Below, one piece after another: positions 15,523 through 23,483 of a DNA stretch of 25,799 nt; within the stretch, counting starts at the first letter, position 1; each line of letters begins with the position of its first letter. Position numbers and translations under genes: made by a program. This DNA comes from SYFI01 sp046095485. GTDB lineage: Bacteria > Actinomycetota > Thermoleophilia > Miltoncostaeales > Miltoncostaeaceae. The DNA lies in NCBI GenBank assembly GCA_046095485.1, contig JBJTJN010000077.1, forward strand, positions 1-25,799, given 5' to 3'. The notes beneath the pieces were generated by a model. The model worked only from the letters and a program-made list of their open reading frames with translations. It ran no database searches and was not told the origin of the DNA.

Positions 15523-16247
15523 ACGTCGACGTGATCACGCTGTTCCCGGAGTGGTTCGACTGGCTGCGCCGGCCACGGCACGTGGCCAACGCGTCGGCCG
15601 TGAGCGGGCTGGACATCCGCTGCTTCAACCCGCGCGAGCACACGCCGCTCGGGCAGGGGCAGGTGGACGACGCCCCGTACGGCGGCGGCCCGGGGATGGT
15701 GCTGCGGGTGGACGTGATGGCCGCGGCAATGGAGGCCGTCTACGGCATGCCCGCCGAGCAGGTGAAGGGCACGCGTCGCGTGGTGGTGCTCTCGCCGCGC
15801 GGGCGTCCCTTCGACGACGCCGTGGCGCGCGAGCTGGCCGCCCTTCCCGACCTCACCCTGCTGTGCGGGCGCTACGAGGGCTTCGACGAGCGCGTGCACG
15901 AGCACCTGGCGAACGACTGCATCAGCCTTGGCCCGTTCGTGCTGGCCGGGGGAGAGGTGGCGGCCATGGCCATCATCGACGCCCTCGCACGCCGGCTTCC
16001 CGGCGCCCTCGGCAACGACGAGAGCCTCGACCGGGAGTCGTTCTCGCCCGGCATGGAGGGGCAGGTGGAGCACCCGCACTACACGCGGCCGGCGGAGTTC
16101 CGGGGCTGGGGAGTGCCCCCCGTGCTGTTGTCCGGCGACCACGCCGCAATCGAGGAATGGCGCCAATCGCTGGTCCGGCCCGCACCCGGCGCCGGGTCGG
16201 TGCTATTCTCGCCGCCGCTTTCATCCCAGGAGGACACCCCGGCATGA
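15519..16247 (+). CDS. trmD: tRNA (guanine37-N1)-methyltransferase
   Basis: A 242-residue SPOUT-class enzyme that methylates G37 next to the anticodon to prevent frameshifting. The N-terminus MNVDVITLFPEWF, the segment DDAPYGGGPGM, the SAM-knot LLCGRYEGFDERV and LGPFVLAGGEVAAM, and the C-terminal HPHYTRPAEFRGWGVP match TrmD throughout. The GTG start shares four bases with the rimM stop, and its stop overlaps the rplS ATG. A -10-like TATTCT and the rplS Shine-Dalgarno lie inside its last codons. Confidence 0.97.
   Translation: MNVDVITLFPEWFDWLRRPRHVANASAVSGLDIRCFNPREHTPLGQGQVDDAPYGGGPGMVLRVDVMAAAMEAVYGMPAEQVKGTRRVVVLSPRGRPFDDAVARELAALPDLTLLCGRYEGFDERVHEHLANDCISLGPFVLAGGEVAAMAIIDALARRLPGALGNDESLDRESFSPGMEGQVEHPHYTRPAEFRGWGVPPVLLSGDHAAIEEWRQSLVRPAPGAGSVLFSPPLSSQEDTPA
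16204..16209 (+). promoter_or_regulatory. Putative internal -10 box before rplS
   Basis: TATTCT, an unusually AT-rich hexamer for this window, lies inside the 3' end of trmD. It is 34 bases upstream of the rplS ATG, with AGGAGG (16228-16233) between. It could allow L19 to be made in excess of TrmD, as ribosomal protein demand would require. No -35 box is clear. Confidence 0.35.
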
Positions 16248-16780
16248 CCGTTATCGAGACCCTTGAGCGCATGCAGCTGCGCGACGACCACCCGGACTTC
16301 CGTCCGGGGGACACCGTGCGCGTGCACTTCCAGGTGATCGAGGGCCAGCGTCGCCGCGTTCAGGTGTTCGAGGGCACGGTCATCAAGCGCCAGGGCGCCT
16401 CGGCTCGCGAGACCTTCACGGTGCGCAAGCAGAGCTTCGGCGTGGGCGTGGAGCGCACGTTCCCGCTCCACTCGCCGAAGATCGAGAAGATCGAGCGCAC
16501 CCTCGAGGGTGACGTCCGCCGCGCCAAGCTCTACTACCTGCGCGACCGCGTGGGCAAGAAGGCCCGCGTGCGCGAGAAGGCCACCTGGATGTCGCAGCGC
16601 GAGGACGCCGCCGTGGTGGAGGCCGAGCTCGAGGCCCCGGTCACCGAGGTGGAGGAGATCGTGGAGGTCGAGGAGGTCGTGGAGACCCCCGAGGCCGTGG
16701 TGGAGGAGACCGTCGTCGAGGTGGACGAGGTCGAGGTGGCCGACGAGGCCGCCGACGAGGAGACCTCCTCCAAGGACTGA
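16244..16780 (+). CDS. rplS: 50S ribosomal protein L19 with acidic C-terminal extension
   Basis: A 178-residue protein; ordinary L19 is about 115. Residues 1-112 are a complete L19 that contacts the subunit interface: FRPGDTVRVHFQVIEG, FEGTVIKRQG, FGVGVERTFPLHSP and LYYLRDRVGKKARVREK. After that comes an extra tail (113-178) in which residues 120-178 contain 25 Asp or Glu and a single basic residue (K177), rich in VEEVVE-like repeats. The coding frame is uninterrupted and codon use matches the body, so it is a real extension rather than a frameshift. The ATG overlaps the trmD stop and has a strong AGGAGG ten bases upstream. Confidence 0.95.
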   Translation: MTVIETLERMQLRDDHPDFRPGDTVRVHFQVIEGQRRRVQVFEGTVIKRQGASARETFTVRKQSFGVGVERTFPLHSPKIEKIERTLEGDVRRAKLYYLRDRVGKKARVREKATWMSQREDAAVVEAELEAPVTEVEEIVEVEEVVETPEAVVEETVVEVDEVEVADEAADEETSSKD

Positions 16781-16814
16781 CCCGGTCGGGTCGGGAGCGC
16801 CGGGTGCGTCGGCA

Positions 16815-17465
16815 GTGACTGCCACCACCTCTCCGCTGCTGGCCCACGACCTGGCACTGGGGCACCCGCTCGTGGCGGGCGCCGACGAGGCCGGCCGCGG
16901 GTGCCTGGCGGGCCCCATCGTGGCGGCCGCCGTGTGCTTCGACCTGCTTGCTCTTAGCCCCGATGCCATGAGCGACCTCGCGGCCCTGAACGACTCCAAG
17001 CGTCTCACCGCGCGTCGCCGCGCGGCCCTGGTGGGGGTGGTGATGCGCCATGCCCGCCAGGTGGTGGTGGTGTCGGCCAGCGCGCGCACCATCGACGCCC
17101 ATGGCCTGCACGTCACCAACATGCGCGTCATGCGCGATGCCATCGCGGCCATCTCGCCCGCGCCGGGCGTGGCGCTGGTGGACGGCTTCGACCTCGGCCC
17201 TGACGCGCCACCGCACCGCAGGCTGGTGAAGGGCGATGCCACCAGCGCCGCCGTGGCGGCGGCGTCGGTGATCGCCAAGGAGTCGCGTGACCGCCTCATG
17301 CGCGGCCCCGCCGCCGCCGCGTACCCCGGATATGGGTTCGAGGGGCACGTGGGCTACATCACCGCCGCGCACACCGAGGCCGTGCAGCGCCTCGGGCCCT
17401 GCCCGCTGCACCGCCGGTCGTTCCGGTCGAGTGCCTACGGGGACGACCTCACGCTCTTCGAGTAG
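16815..17465 (+). CDS. rnhB: Ribonuclease HII
   Basis: A 216-residue enzyme that cuts the RNA strand of RNA-DNA hybrids and single ribonucleotides in DNA. The catalytic block GADEAGRG near the N-terminus gives the Asp-Glu pair; LNDSKRL, VDGFDL, KGDATSAAVAAASVIAKES and the C-terminal YPGYGFEGHVGY match type 2 RNase H. The GTG at 16815 is the last plausible start before the catalytic motif; no clear Shine-Dalgarno precedes it. It ends the long plus-strand run and its last 17 bases overlap the convergent yraN gene. Confidence 0.94.
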   Translation: MTATTSPLLAHDLALGHPLVAGADEAGRGCLAGPIVAAAVCFDLLALSPDAMSDLAALNDSKRLTARRRAALVGVVMRHARQVVVVSASARTIDAHGLHVTNMRVMRDAIAAISPAPGVALVDGFDLGPDAPPHRRLVKGDATSAAVAAASVIAKESRDRLMRGPAAAAYPGYGFEGHVGYITAAHTEAVQRLGPCPLHRRSFRSSAYGDDLTLFE

Positions 17466-17838
17466 CGCCGTCCGGCGTGATGTCCTCGATGCGCGTGATG
17501 CGCCAGATGGGGCCATCGGGCACGACGATGATCAGGTCGGGGCGCAGCGCATGCCCGGCGTACGCCGGGTTGCGCGCCTGCCACGCCTGGGCTGCGCGCG
17601 CGAGGCGCCCGCGCTGCGCATGGCTGATGGGCGGGGCGTGCGGGTGCACGCTGGTGCGCGTCTTCACCTCGCAGGCCGCCACGATGCCGCGTCGCTCGGC
17701 CACGATGTCGATCTCCCCGCCTGCGCCACGCCACCCGCGCGCCAGCACCCGCCACCCGCGGCGGATGAGCCATCGCGCCGCGGCGTCCTCGCCGGCTGCC
17801 CCGAGGACGTGATCGGGATGCGCGGGCTCGCGTCTCAT
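17449..17838 (-). CDS. yraN: YraN family (UPF0102) endonuclease-like protein
   Basis: A 129-residue UPF0102 protein. The pattern GEDAAARWLIRRGWRVLARGW followed by GEIDIVA and CEVKTR carries the E-x-D and E-x-K residues of a restriction-endonuclease-like fold; the activity is unproven in most species. In many bacteria yraN lies between rnhB and comM on the same strand. Here it keeps the place but points the opposite way and overlaps the rnhB end by 17 bases. It lacks a Shine-Dalgarno; CACGAT lies six bases before the ATG, the distance seen for the leaderless -10 boxes elsewhere in the window. A longer N-terminus is rejected as it overlaps sodA. Confidence 0.9.
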   Translation of the reverse strand: MRREPAHPDHVLGAAGEDAAARWLIRRGWRVLARGWRGAGGEIDIVAERRGIVAACEVKTRTSVHPHAPPISHAQRGRLARAAQAWQARNPAYAGHALRPDLIIVVPDGPIWRITRIEDITPDGATRRA

Positions 17839-17905
17839 GGGCCGATCGTGCACCGCTGCGCGCGCCGTGTGCGTGCCGCATTGCGCCGGAACACGCGCGA
17901 AGGCG

Positions 17906-17960
17906 TGCCGATGTCCGTGTATCGGCGGCGCGCATCGGCAAGACTGCCGGTCGAAGGCAG
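17906..17960. promoter_or_regulatory. Inverted repeats in the sodA leader
   Basis: The 154-base gap between yraN and sodA holds TGCCGATG (17906-17913) and its exact reverse complement CATCGGCA (17933-17940), separated by 19 bases, followed by a small hairpin CTGCC (17944-17948) with GGCAG (17956-17960). The wide repeat has the spacing of a dimeric repressor site or could be a transcript hairpin. A strong Shine-Dalgarno (GAGGAGG) lies just before sodA. No clear -10 box is visible here. Confidence 0.4.
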
Positions 17961-17992
17961 CACCCGAGACGAACCGATTCCGAGGAGGCCGC

Positions 17993-18598
17993 ATGCCCTT
18001 CGAGCTTCCGCCGCTCCCGTACGCGTTCAACGCGCTCGAGCCGCACATCGACGCCACGACCATGGAGATCCACCACGACCGCCACCACAAGGCGTACGTG
18101 GACAACGCCAACGCGGCGCTCGCCGGCACCGCGTGGGAGAACTCCAGCGTGGAGGACGTGCTCACGAGCCTCGACCAGATTCCCGAGGACATCCGCATGG
18201 CCGTGCGCAACAACGCCGGCGGCCACTACAACCATTCGCTCTTCTGGGAGATCATGGGCCCGGATGGCGGTGGCGCCCCGGGCGGTGCCCTCGGCGCGGC
18301 CATCGACTCCACGTTCGGGTCGCTCGACGACCTCAAGGCGAAGGTGAACGACGCCGGGGTCAAGCGCTTCGGATCGGGCTGGACGTGGCTGGTGGTGTCG
18401 GGCGGCGCCCTCGAGGTGATGTCCACGCCCAACCAGGACACCCCGCTGTCGGAGGGCAAGGCGCCGATCCTCGGCATCGACGTCTGGGAGCACGCCTACT
18501 ACCTCGAGTACCAGAACAAGCGCCCGGTGTACCTCGAGGCGTGGTGGAACGTGGTGAACTGGGATGCCGTCGCGGCCCGGTACGACGCCGCCACCTGA
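17993..18598 (+). CDS. sodA: Superoxide dismutase, Mn/Fe family, Mn-like
   Basis: A 201-residue cytoplasmic enzyme converting superoxide to hydrogen peroxide and oxygen; no signal peptide. The metal ligands are visible: H27 in MEIHHDRHHKAY, H81 in GGHYNHSLFW, D163 and H167 in DVWEHAYY. Glycine at 77 and glutamine 148 (NQDT) resemble the manganese type; manganese or cambialistic use is therefore favoured but not certain. The ATG follows GAGGAGG by five bases and gives the normal MPFELPPLPYAFNALEP start. It stands alone between yraN and comM, where no such gene is usual, and has its own long leader and a terminator-like hairpin downstream. Confidence 0.96.
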   Translation: MPFELPPLPYAFNALEPHIDATTMEIHHDRHHKAYVDNANAALAGTAWENSSVEDVLTSLDQIPEDIRMAVRNNAGGHYNHSLFWEIMGPDGGGAPGGALGAAIDSTFGSLDDLKAKVNDAGVKRFGSGWTWLVVSGGALEVMSTPNQDTPLSEGKAPILGIDVWEHAYYLEYQNKRPVYLEAWWNVVNWDAVAARYDAAT

Positions 18599-18623
18599 TC
18601 CGGCGGCGATGATGTGACGGATG

Positions 18624-18655
18624 CGCGCGGGCCTCGACACGGCCCGCGCGCCATC
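18624..18655. terminator. Strong hairpin after sodA
   Basis: An 11-base perfect stem GCGCGCGGGCC, loop TCGACAC, then GGCCCGCGCGC, extended by GAT/ATC across a one-base bulge. It lies in the 86-base gap between sodA and comM. There is no T-run after it, but GC-rich stems without a T-tract are the usual form of intrinsic terminators in actinobacteria. Confidence 0.6.
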
Positions 18656-18684
18656 CGCGCGCCCTGCGCGGCCATGCTCGGTGC

Positions 18685-20208
18685 ATGGTCGCCCGCATGG
18701 TCAGCCCGGCCCTCCTGGGCCTCGATACCGCCACCGTCGAGGTGGAGGTCGACCTGCGCCCGGGGCTCCCGGGATTCAGCGTGGTCGGCCTGCCCGATGC
18801 CGCGGTGCAGGAGGCCCGCGAGCGCGTGCGATCGGGCCTGGTCAACCAGGCGTTCGACCTGCCGGCGCTGCGCATCGTCGCCAACCTCGCGCCCGCCGAC
18901 CTGAGGAAGGCCGGGCCGCAGTACGACCTCCCCATCGCGCTGGCGGTGCTCTCCGGGTCGGGACAGCTGCGCCCCGGGGCGCTCGCGGGCACGGGGGCCA
19001 TCGGCGAGCTGGCGCTCGACGGCGCCCTTCGGCCGGTGCCCGGGGCCCTGGTGATGGCCGAGCACGCGGCGCGGCGCGGCTGGCGACAGCTCGTGGTGCC
19101 CGAGGCCAACGCGGCCGAGGCGGCGCTGGTGCCGGGAATCCGCGTGCTGGGCGCGCGCGGGCTGCGGCATGCGGTCGACGTGCTGGAGCGCCGGTGCGAG
19201 CCGCTCCCCGTTGATGTGGATGCCGATGCCCTGCTCGGCGCCTGCACGCCCGAGGCCGGTGGCGACCTCGCAGAGGTGCGGGGGCAGGGGGACGCCCGCC
19301 GGGCGCTCGAGATCGCCGCCGCCGGGGGCCACTCGCTGCTCATGATCGGCCCGCCCGGGGGTGGCAAGACCATGCTCGCGCGGCGCCTGCCGGGAATCAT
19401 GCCGCGCCTTCGCCTGCATGAGGCCATCGCCATCACGCGCGTGCACTCGGTGGCGGGCCTGCTCGGTGATGGCGAGGCACTGGTCACCCAGCGCCCCTTC
19501 CGGGCCCCGCACCACACCATCTCGGCACCCGGCCTGGTGGGCGGCGGCAGGGTGCCGCGGCCGGGGGAGATCACCCTCGCGCACCTCGGGGTGCTCTTCC
19601 TCGATGAGGTCTGCGCGTTCTCGCCCGTGGCCATCGACGCCCTGCGCCAACCGCTGGAGGAGGGCCGCATCGACATCACGCGCGCGTCGGGCAGTGCGCG
19701 CTTCCCGGCCGAGCCGCTGCTGGTGTGCGCGGGCAACCCCTGCCCCTGCGGCCATGCGGGCGACGCGGCACGCGCCTGCACGTGCGCGCCCGCCGCCGCC
19801 GACGCGTACCGGGCCCGGGTATCCGGCCCTGTCGCCGACCGCATCGACCTCCGGGTGGACATGCCGCGACTCGATCGCCACGAGATGCTGGATGACGCCG
19901 CGGCGGGAGAGCCCAGCGCGGCGGTGCGCGCGCGGGTCGAGCGCGCGCGCGAGGCGCAGGATGCCCGCGGCCAGCGCGTGCCCAACGCGCGGCTCGGCGC
20001 GGCGTCGGCCCGCGAGGCGGCGGCGATGGACCGAGCGGCGCGGTCGCTGCTCGGCACCGCCATCGATCGCCTGGCGCTCACGGCGCGCGGGTGCGATCGG
20101 GTAATCCGGGTGGCCCGCACGGTGGCCGACCTTGCGGGCAGCGATCACGTGATGCCCGACCACCTGGCCGAGGCCCTGCGCTATCGCAGCGCCGGGGGCA
20201 TGGCGTGA
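18685..20208 (+). CDS. comM: ComM/YifB family AAA+ ATPase
   Basis: A 507-residue Mg-chelatase-like AAA+ protein. In naturally competent bacteria ComM is a hexameric helicase that promotes branch migration of incoming DNA; in others its role is unclear. The N-terminal S5-like domain carries PGFSVVGLPDAAVQEARERV. The AAA+ core has Walker A GPPGGGKT (222-229), Walker B LFLDE (304-308), a cysteine-rich NPCPCGH loop and SGPVADRIDLRVD, then the C-terminal chelatase domain. Length is normal. The ATG at 18685 gives the usual N-terminus; there is no Shine-Dalgarno and CATGCT lies six bases upstream. The stop overlaps the dprA GTG by four bases, so ComM and DprA are coupled. Confidence 0.95.
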   Translation: MVARMVSPALLGLDTATVEVEVDLRPGLPGFSVVGLPDAAVQEARERVRSGLVNQAFDLPALRIVANLAPADLRKAGPQYDLPIALAVLSGSGQLRPGALAGTGAIGELALDGALRPVPGALVMAEHAARRGWRQLVVPEANAAEAALVPGIRVLGARGLRHAVDVLERRCEPLPVDVDADALLGACTPEAGGDLAEVRGQGDARRALEIAAAGGHSLLMIGPPGGGKTMLARRLPGIMPRLRLHEAIAITRVHSVAGLLGDGEALVTQRPFRAPHHTISAPGLVGGGRVPRPGEITLAHLGVLFLDEVCAFSPVAIDALRQPLEEGRIDITRASGSARFPAEPLLVCAGNPCPCGHAGDAARACTCAPAAADAYRARVSGPVADRIDLRVDMPRLDRHEMLDDAAAGEPSAAVRARVERAREAQDARGQRVPNARLGAASAREAAAMDRAARSLLGTAIDRLALTARGCDRVIRVARTVADLAGSDHVMPDHLAEALRYRSAGGMA

Positions 20209-21323
20209 CCGCCGCGCCCGAGTGGCCCCTGGGGCTCGCATGGATGTCCCACGCGCTCTCACGCGACCTGCAGCGGGCTGCGCGGGTGGCGGGAGGCCCG
20301 GACGTCCTCTGGGCCGCTACAGGGCCTCAGATGGCTGCCTGGCTACGCGCAGACGGCGACCTCATCGAGAAGGCCCTGGCCGCGCGGGCGGCGTTCCGGG
20401 CCGATGCCGCGCGCGAGGCGCTGGAACGACGGGCAATCGTGCACGTGGCGATCACCGATGCGACGTACCCGCCGCGGCTGCGGCGCATCTTCGATCCACC
20501 GTTCGGGCTGTTCGGAATCGGACAGGTGCCGCAGGCGCTCGCCGCGCTCGATGCGGGGCCGGCCATCGCGATCGTGGGGTCCCGCAGGCCCTCCGCCGCA
20601 GGGCGACGGATGGCATCGTCGCTGGCGGCCGACCTGGCCGCGCGTGGCGCGGTGATCGTCAGCGGACTTGCCCGGGGCATCGACGCCGCCGCGCACGAGG
20701 GCGCGCTCGAGGCCGGTGGCATCACGGTGGCCGTGCTGGGCTCGGCGGTCGACCGCATCCACCCGCGGCGTCACATCGGGCTGGCCGATCGCATCCAGCG
20801 CGATGGGGTGGTGCTCAGCGAGTACTGGCCGGGCACCGATCCCATGCCCTGGCGATTCCCGGCCCGCAACCGCATCGTGGCGGGGCTGGGCGACGCCGTG
20901 GTGGTGGTGGAGGCCGCCTCGCGCTCAGGCGCGCTCATCACCGCGGACTTCGCCATGGAGAACGGCACGCCCGTGCTGGCGGTGCCCGGCTGGCCCGGGT
21001 CCGCGCTGTCGGCGGGCTGCAATGCGCTCATACGCGCGGGTGCGGCGCTGTGCGAGGGGGCCGACGACGTGGTGGCCGAGGTGCCCGGGGGCGCATGGGC
21101 CGATGCGCCCGTGGCGCCATCGAGTACCGGGGCCTGCGCGCTGGTGCTGTCGGTGGTGCAGCGGGAGCCCGCGGGGGTGGACCGCATCGCTGCCCAGGCG
21201 GGCATCGGGCATGCCGAGGTGGCAGTGGCGCTGGCGGCGCTCGAGATGGACGGCCTGGTGGCGCGCGAGCAGGGCGGGGTGTTCCGGGCCGTGCCCGGAA
21301 GGGGGCGTGGGGGTGGGTGCTGA
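20205..21323 (+). CDS. dprA: DNA processing protein DprA
   Basis: A 372-residue Rossmann-fold protein that binds single-stranded DNA and loads RecA during transformation. After a SAM/HhH-like N-terminal region (about 1-100) comes the core: IVGSRRPSAAGRRMA, VSGLARGIDAAAHEGAL, VLGSAVDRIHP, LSEYWPG and FPARNRIVAGLGDAVVVVEA. The C-terminal winged-helix domain (about 310-365) is present, as in longer family members. The GTG start shares four bases with the comM stop. Few actinobacteria are known to transform, so DprA may serve recombination more generally here. Confidence 0.95.
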   Translation: MTAAPEWPLGLAWMSHALSRDLQRAARVAGGPDVLWAATGPQMAAWLRADGDLIEKALAARAAFRADAAREALERRAIVHVAITDATYPPRLRRIFDPPFGLFGIGQVPQALAALDAGPAIAIVGSRRPSAAGRRMASSLAADLAARGAVIVSGLARGIDAAAHEGALEAGGITVAVLGSAVDRIHPRRHIGLADRIQRDGVVLSEYWPGTDPMPWRFPARNRIVAGLGDAVVVVEAASRSGALITADFAMENGTPVLAVPGWPGSALSAGCNALIRAGAALCEGADDVVAEVPGGAWADAPVAPSSTGACALVLSVVQREPAGVDRIAAQAGIGHAEVAVALAALEMDGLVAREQGGVFRAVPGRGRGGGC

Positions 21324-21342
21324 GCCCGCGCTAGCGGCGGGC
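21324..21342. terminator. Bidirectional hairpin between dprA and pafBC
   Basis: GCCCGC, a seven-base loop GCTAGCG, then GCGGGC. It begins directly after the dprA stop and covers the stop of the convergent pafBC gene, so it could stop transcription from both sides of a gap only seven bases long. The stem is short and no T-run follows. Confidence 0.45.
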
Positions 21343-23412
21343 GGGTGCGGCGGCGTAGTGCTCGAGGATGCGCTCGGCGTTGCTCGCCACCGCTGCGCGA
21401 AGTTCCTCGGGGGTGTGCAGCACGGCCTCGCCGCCGTGCTTGGTGATCTCCTTCACCAGCCACTCGTCGCTGGCGTAGGGGATCTCCGCGATGATCGAGC
21501 CGTCCGAGAACCGCTCGGCGGACGGGTGCTCCTCGGCCAGCCAGCGCGCGATCGCCGGGCTGCACCACACCCGTGCGATCTGGGCGTGCTGCTCGGCCTG
21601 CGCCGACGTTCCCCAGGGCTGGTAGGGCACGGCCTCCACCTCCACGCGCCGGTCGAAGTGCTCGTCAAGCAGCGTGGCGCCACGGATGCGGTCGAGGCGG
21701 AACGTGCGCTGCTCGCCGGCCTTGCGGCAGAACGCCACCAGGTACCAGGCGTCGCGCGAGTTCATGAGCATGTGCGGCTCGATCACGCGCTTGGTCACCT
21801 CGCCGCGCGACTCGGTCCAGTAGTCGATCTCGATCACCTGGTCCTCGCGCACGGCACGGGCAAGCACCGCGCCCACCGGCTCGCTGGCGGTCTGCACCGC
21901 GCCGAGCTCCACGCCCGTGGTGGACGCCTCGCCCACGGCGTCCTCGATCTTGCGTCGGGCCGATGCCAGCGACTCCTCGCCCACGAGGGGCAGGCGCCCG
22001 CCGACGAAGTCAAGGGCCCACAGCAGTGCCTTGGCCTCGAGCGGCGAGAGGCGCGCGGGGCGCGAGAACTGGTCGCCGTAGACCTCCTTCTGCACCACCA
22101 CCTCATCGCCCTCCACCAGGGCGAACAGCGCGTAGCAGCCGCCGCCGAAGTTGATGAGGTTGAGCAGCGTGAGGTCCTCCTCGAGGGCCTCCTGGGTGAG
22201 GTTGAGCTCCGATCGCAGGTCCGCGCACGGCACCTCGGCCTCGTACGAGCGCCCGCAGGCGGCGAGCAGGCGGGTCATCAGCGCGAGCAGGCGCGAGATG
22301 CGCTCCACGGGCACCACGCGTTCCGCAGGGTCATCGGCCTCGTCCACCGGGGCCGGCTCGGCCGATCGCGGCAGCGGCTTTGCGCGGCGGCGCGGCATGG
22401 TGGAGTGGCGGGTGCGCAGCAGTTCGAGGGCGGCCACGGCGGCGTCGCGCAGCGCGGGCGGCTCGAGCACCTGCGCCTCGGCACCCAGGCCCAGCACCCA
22501 CGAGACGATCTCGCGCTCGCCGCCGTAGTCGGTGCGGAACACCGCCGACCCATCGGCGCGCTCCTCGTACTCGCCCTGGCCGCCGAACATCTGGTCCACC
22601 CACCAGGCGATGGTGGGGGAGAGCTCGATCACCGCCGTGCCGATGGGGGCGGCCAGCTGCCAGGGAGCGCGGTCGCGGTAGCGCGAGAGGTCCACCTCGC
22701 TGGGGGGCGGGAAGTCGTGCTCGGCGCGGGTCTTGAAGGTGATGCGGCCCTGGATGCGCGAAAGGCGGAAGCACCGGAGGTCCTCCCGGTCGTGCGCGTA
22801 GCCCACCAGGTACCAGTTGCCCGCCATGTAGAGCAGGCTGTACGGATCGACCTCGCGGTCGCCCAGGTCGTCGCGGCCGATCGAGTAATACCGGAAGCGG
22901 ATCGTCTTGCGGCGGCTGATGGCCGACTCGATCTTGATGAGGTGGCTCGACACCTCGGACGTGTGGCGGCTGCCCAGCAGGTTCACCGCCACCGTGCGCG
23001 CGGCGTGGTCGTCCAGCGGGCTCGGCCGGCCCAGCGTGAGGTGCTGCAGCGCCAGGCGCAGCGGCTCGGCGTAGGCGAACTGGCCCTCCAGCAGGTACAG
23101 GCTGGTGTGCAGCGCGCTGAGCTCGGCCTCGTCGAACTCGATGGGGGGCAGGTAGTAGTTCTCGGGCGGCATCGCGTAGAGGTCGCCCTGGAAGGGGTCG
23201 TCGCTGGGGCGCTCGACGGCCAGCTTGAGGCCCACGCCCTCCAGCTCGGACCGGTCGGAGTAGAAGCGGCGCAGGAACGCCTGCTCGCTCATGCCGCCGT
23301 AGCCCTCCACCGCCTCGTGGATCTCTTCGGCGGTCACGGGGCGCTGCTGCGCCATCAGGAATGCGACGAGCGAGAGCTGCCGCACCAGCTTGTCGTCATC
23401 CCTCTGGCCCAA
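21331..23412 (-). CDS. pafBC: Fused PafB-PafC WYL-domain transcriptional activator
   Basis: A 693-residue protein made of two related halves. Half one (about 1-345) has a winged helix with RPVTAEEI, the PafB-like MPPENYYLPPIEF block, a WYL domain (GNWYLVGYAHD, about 199-209) and a WCX-like end. After a proline-rich linker, half two (about 370-693) has a PafC-like helix-turn-helix (ERISRLLALMTRLL) and a second WYL domain (DAWYLVAF, about 554-561). In mycobacteria the separate PafB and PafC proteins form a heterodimer that activates RecA-independent DNA-damage genes; natural fusions are known in some actinobacteria. The start is probably the TTG at 23412, with GGAGAGG just upstream; a longer frame overlaps nuc and is not PafB-like. 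It is convergent to dprA. Confidence 0.88.
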   Translation of the reverse strand: MGQRDDDKLVRQLSLVAFLMAQQRPVTAEEIHEAVEGYGGMSEQAFLRRFYSDRSELEGVGLKLAVERPSDDPFQGDLYAMPPENYYLPPIEFDEAELSALHTSLYLLEGQFAYAEPLRLALQHLTLGRPSPLDDHAARTVAVNLLGSRHTSEVSSHLIKIESAISRRKTIRFRYYSIGRDDLGDREVDPYSLLYMAGNWYLVGYAHDREDLRCFRLSRIQGRITFKTRAEHDFPPPSEVDLSRYRDRAPWQLAAPIGTAVIELSPTIAWWVDQMFGGQGEYEERADGSAVFRTDYGGEREIVSWVLGLGAEAQVLEPPALRDAAVAALELLRTRHSTMPRRRAKPLPRSAEPAPVDEADDPAERVVPVERISRLLALMTRLLAACGRSYEAEVPCADLRSELNLTQEALEEDLTLLNLINFGGGCYALFALVEGDEVVVQKEVYGDQFSRPARLSPLEAKALLWALDFVGGRLPLVGEESLASARRKIEDAVGEASTTGVELGAVQTASEPVGAVLARAVREDQVIEIDYWTESRGEVTKRVIEPHMLMNSRDAWYLVAFCRKAGEQRTFRLDRIRGATLLDEHFDRRVEVEAVPYQPWGTSAQAEQHAQIARVWCSPAIARWLAEEHPSAERFSDGSIIAEIPYASDEWLVKEITKHGGEAVLHTPEELRAAVASNAERILEHYAAAPARR

Positions 23413-23444
23413 CCGGCCTCTCCTTCGACTGCGGCGCGCTTCGC

Positions 23445-23450
23445 ATGCTA
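23445..23450 (-). promoter_or_regulatory. Putative -10 box of pafBC
   Basis: On the minus strand the hexamer reads TAGCAT (TANNNT). It lies 32 bases before the TTG start, which has a Shine-Dalgarno (GGAGAGG) in between, so a leadered message is expected. No -35 box is recognised, which is common for activator-dependent promoters. Confidence 0.4.
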
Positions 23451-23483
23451 GCCGAGAGAGGGGCCTCTTCGCGCGGTCCGGGG

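Noticed and set aside
16640..16775. Apparent tandem DNA repeat of GAGGTGGAG-like units
   Set aside because: It is low-complexity coding sequence for the acidic L19 tail; units vary in length and sequence.
20668..23451. Long plus-strand frame across dprA and pafBC
   Set aside because: It is a shadow of two well-supported genes; the translation shows no recognisable motif.
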